From assembly GCA_021811155.1 (NCBI GenBank), contig JAJZPO010000029.1, positions 1 to 32,887 of the forward strand: a stretch of 32,887 bases of DNA. The letters run 5' to 3'. The notes below the pieces were generated by a model that was not told where the DNA came from, did no database searches, and saw nothing but the letters and a program-made list of their open reading frames with translations. This stretch comes from Bacillota bacterium (GTDB lineage: Bacteria > Bacillota > Desulfitobacteriia > Desulfitobacteriales > JAJXUE01). This document shows positions 32,764-32,887 of this stretch, piece after piece; the first letter of the stretch is position 1; each line of letters begins with the position of its first letter. The position numbers were made by a program, and so were the translations under genes.

Positions 32764-32887
32764 GTCGAGTAGAGGTCGACCTCACGGTCGACGCCCCCTC
32801 ACAGAACCGGACGTGCCCTATTAAGGCATCCGGCTCTTCACTTCACCATTCACCGTGGTAGCTCGAGACCCGGTCTAAATTCATATA
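32764..32887 (-). mobile_element. 3' end of a group II intron (truncated by the window edge)
   Basis: Read on the minus strand the segment contains a domain V hairpin, the linker TGTGAGG, and a domain VI hairpin with a 7-bp GTCGACC/GGTCGAC stem and a GTGA loop, followed by CTCTACTCGAC, where the A of CTACTC is the likely branch point and AC the 3' end. The intron's reverse transcriptase gene is not in the window. The 3' end lies about 60 bases before the trpD start codon. Confidence 0.8.
32804..32836 (-). ncRNA. Group II intron domain V
   Basis: The 33-base hairpin starts GAGCCGGATG with the catalytic AGC triad, and its 3' arm ends CACGTCCGGTTC with the two-base CG bulge. The usual GAAA-type loop is replaced by TAATA, and it is one base shorter than the 34-base norm, which may mark a diverged or inactive copy. 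Confidence 0.8.

Noticed and set aside
1-32887. tRNA or rRNA genes
   Set aside because: No cloverleaf-like segment with a T-loop (GGTTCGAATCC type) or rRNA signature was recognised on either strand; GTGTTCGAACAC near 21897 is part of a hairpin, not a tRNA.

Overview
The window reads as a chromosomal segment of an anaerobic, spore-former-type Firmicute of the class Clostridia, probably Peptococcaceae or a relative. Supporting this are an IspH fused to ribosomal protein S1, a type 2 IPP isomerase beside an MEP-pathway enzyme, System II cytochrome c maturation (ResB/CcsA), large multiheme c-type cytochromes, strong AGGAGG-type ribosome binding sites and a SpoVE/FtsW-type SEDS protein. The assignment is inference; there is no rRNA in the window. 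Every confident gene lies on the minus strand, so transcription runs from the right end to the left end.

Right third (about 32.9 to 22.0 kb): aromatic amino acid synthesis. The window opens with the 3' end of a group II intron, then trpD-trpC-trpF-trpB-trpA (most with overlapping or near-touching ends) and a short DAHP synthase. A new SigA-type promoter and a leader with a Rho-independent terminator (a likely attenuator) precede hisC, a second, full-length DAHP synthase, tyrA and aroA. Together these make chorismate precursors, Trp, Tyr and Phe. The gaps hold several small repeat types: heptamer arrays, a TA-flanked MITE whose end supplies the stop codon of one DAHP synthase, and an inverted pair of REP-like repeats, one of which encodes the C-terminal tail of TrpA.

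Middle (about 21.8 to 8.3 kb): an eleven-gene operon driven by a good promoter at about 21.75 kb. It contains a repeated cassette: TPR membrane protein, membrane-anchored six-bladed NHL propeller, secreted multiheme cytochrome (6 hemes); TPR, NHL, cytochrome (6 hemes); NHL, cytochrome (15 hemes). Then come ResB and CcsA, which attach heme to CxxCH motifs outside the membrane, and a B12-binding radical SAM protein. In total 27 CxxCH motifs are encoded. This is the most interesting system in the window: a candidate extracellular electron-transfer conduit or cytochrome-filament system with its own assembly factors and maturation machinery. It sits between aroA and cmk, genes that are often close neighbours in Clostridia, and a hairpin-rich, transposon-end-like remnant lies at its aroA side.

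Left third (about 8.0 to 0.25 kb): housekeeping genes cmk, ispH-rpsA fusion, trpS, an HD-GYP signalling protein, fni (type 2 IPP isomerase) and an ftsW/spoVE-type gene, followed by a long nested palindrome at the window's left edge. No tRNA, rRNA, CRISPR array or intact transposase gene was found.
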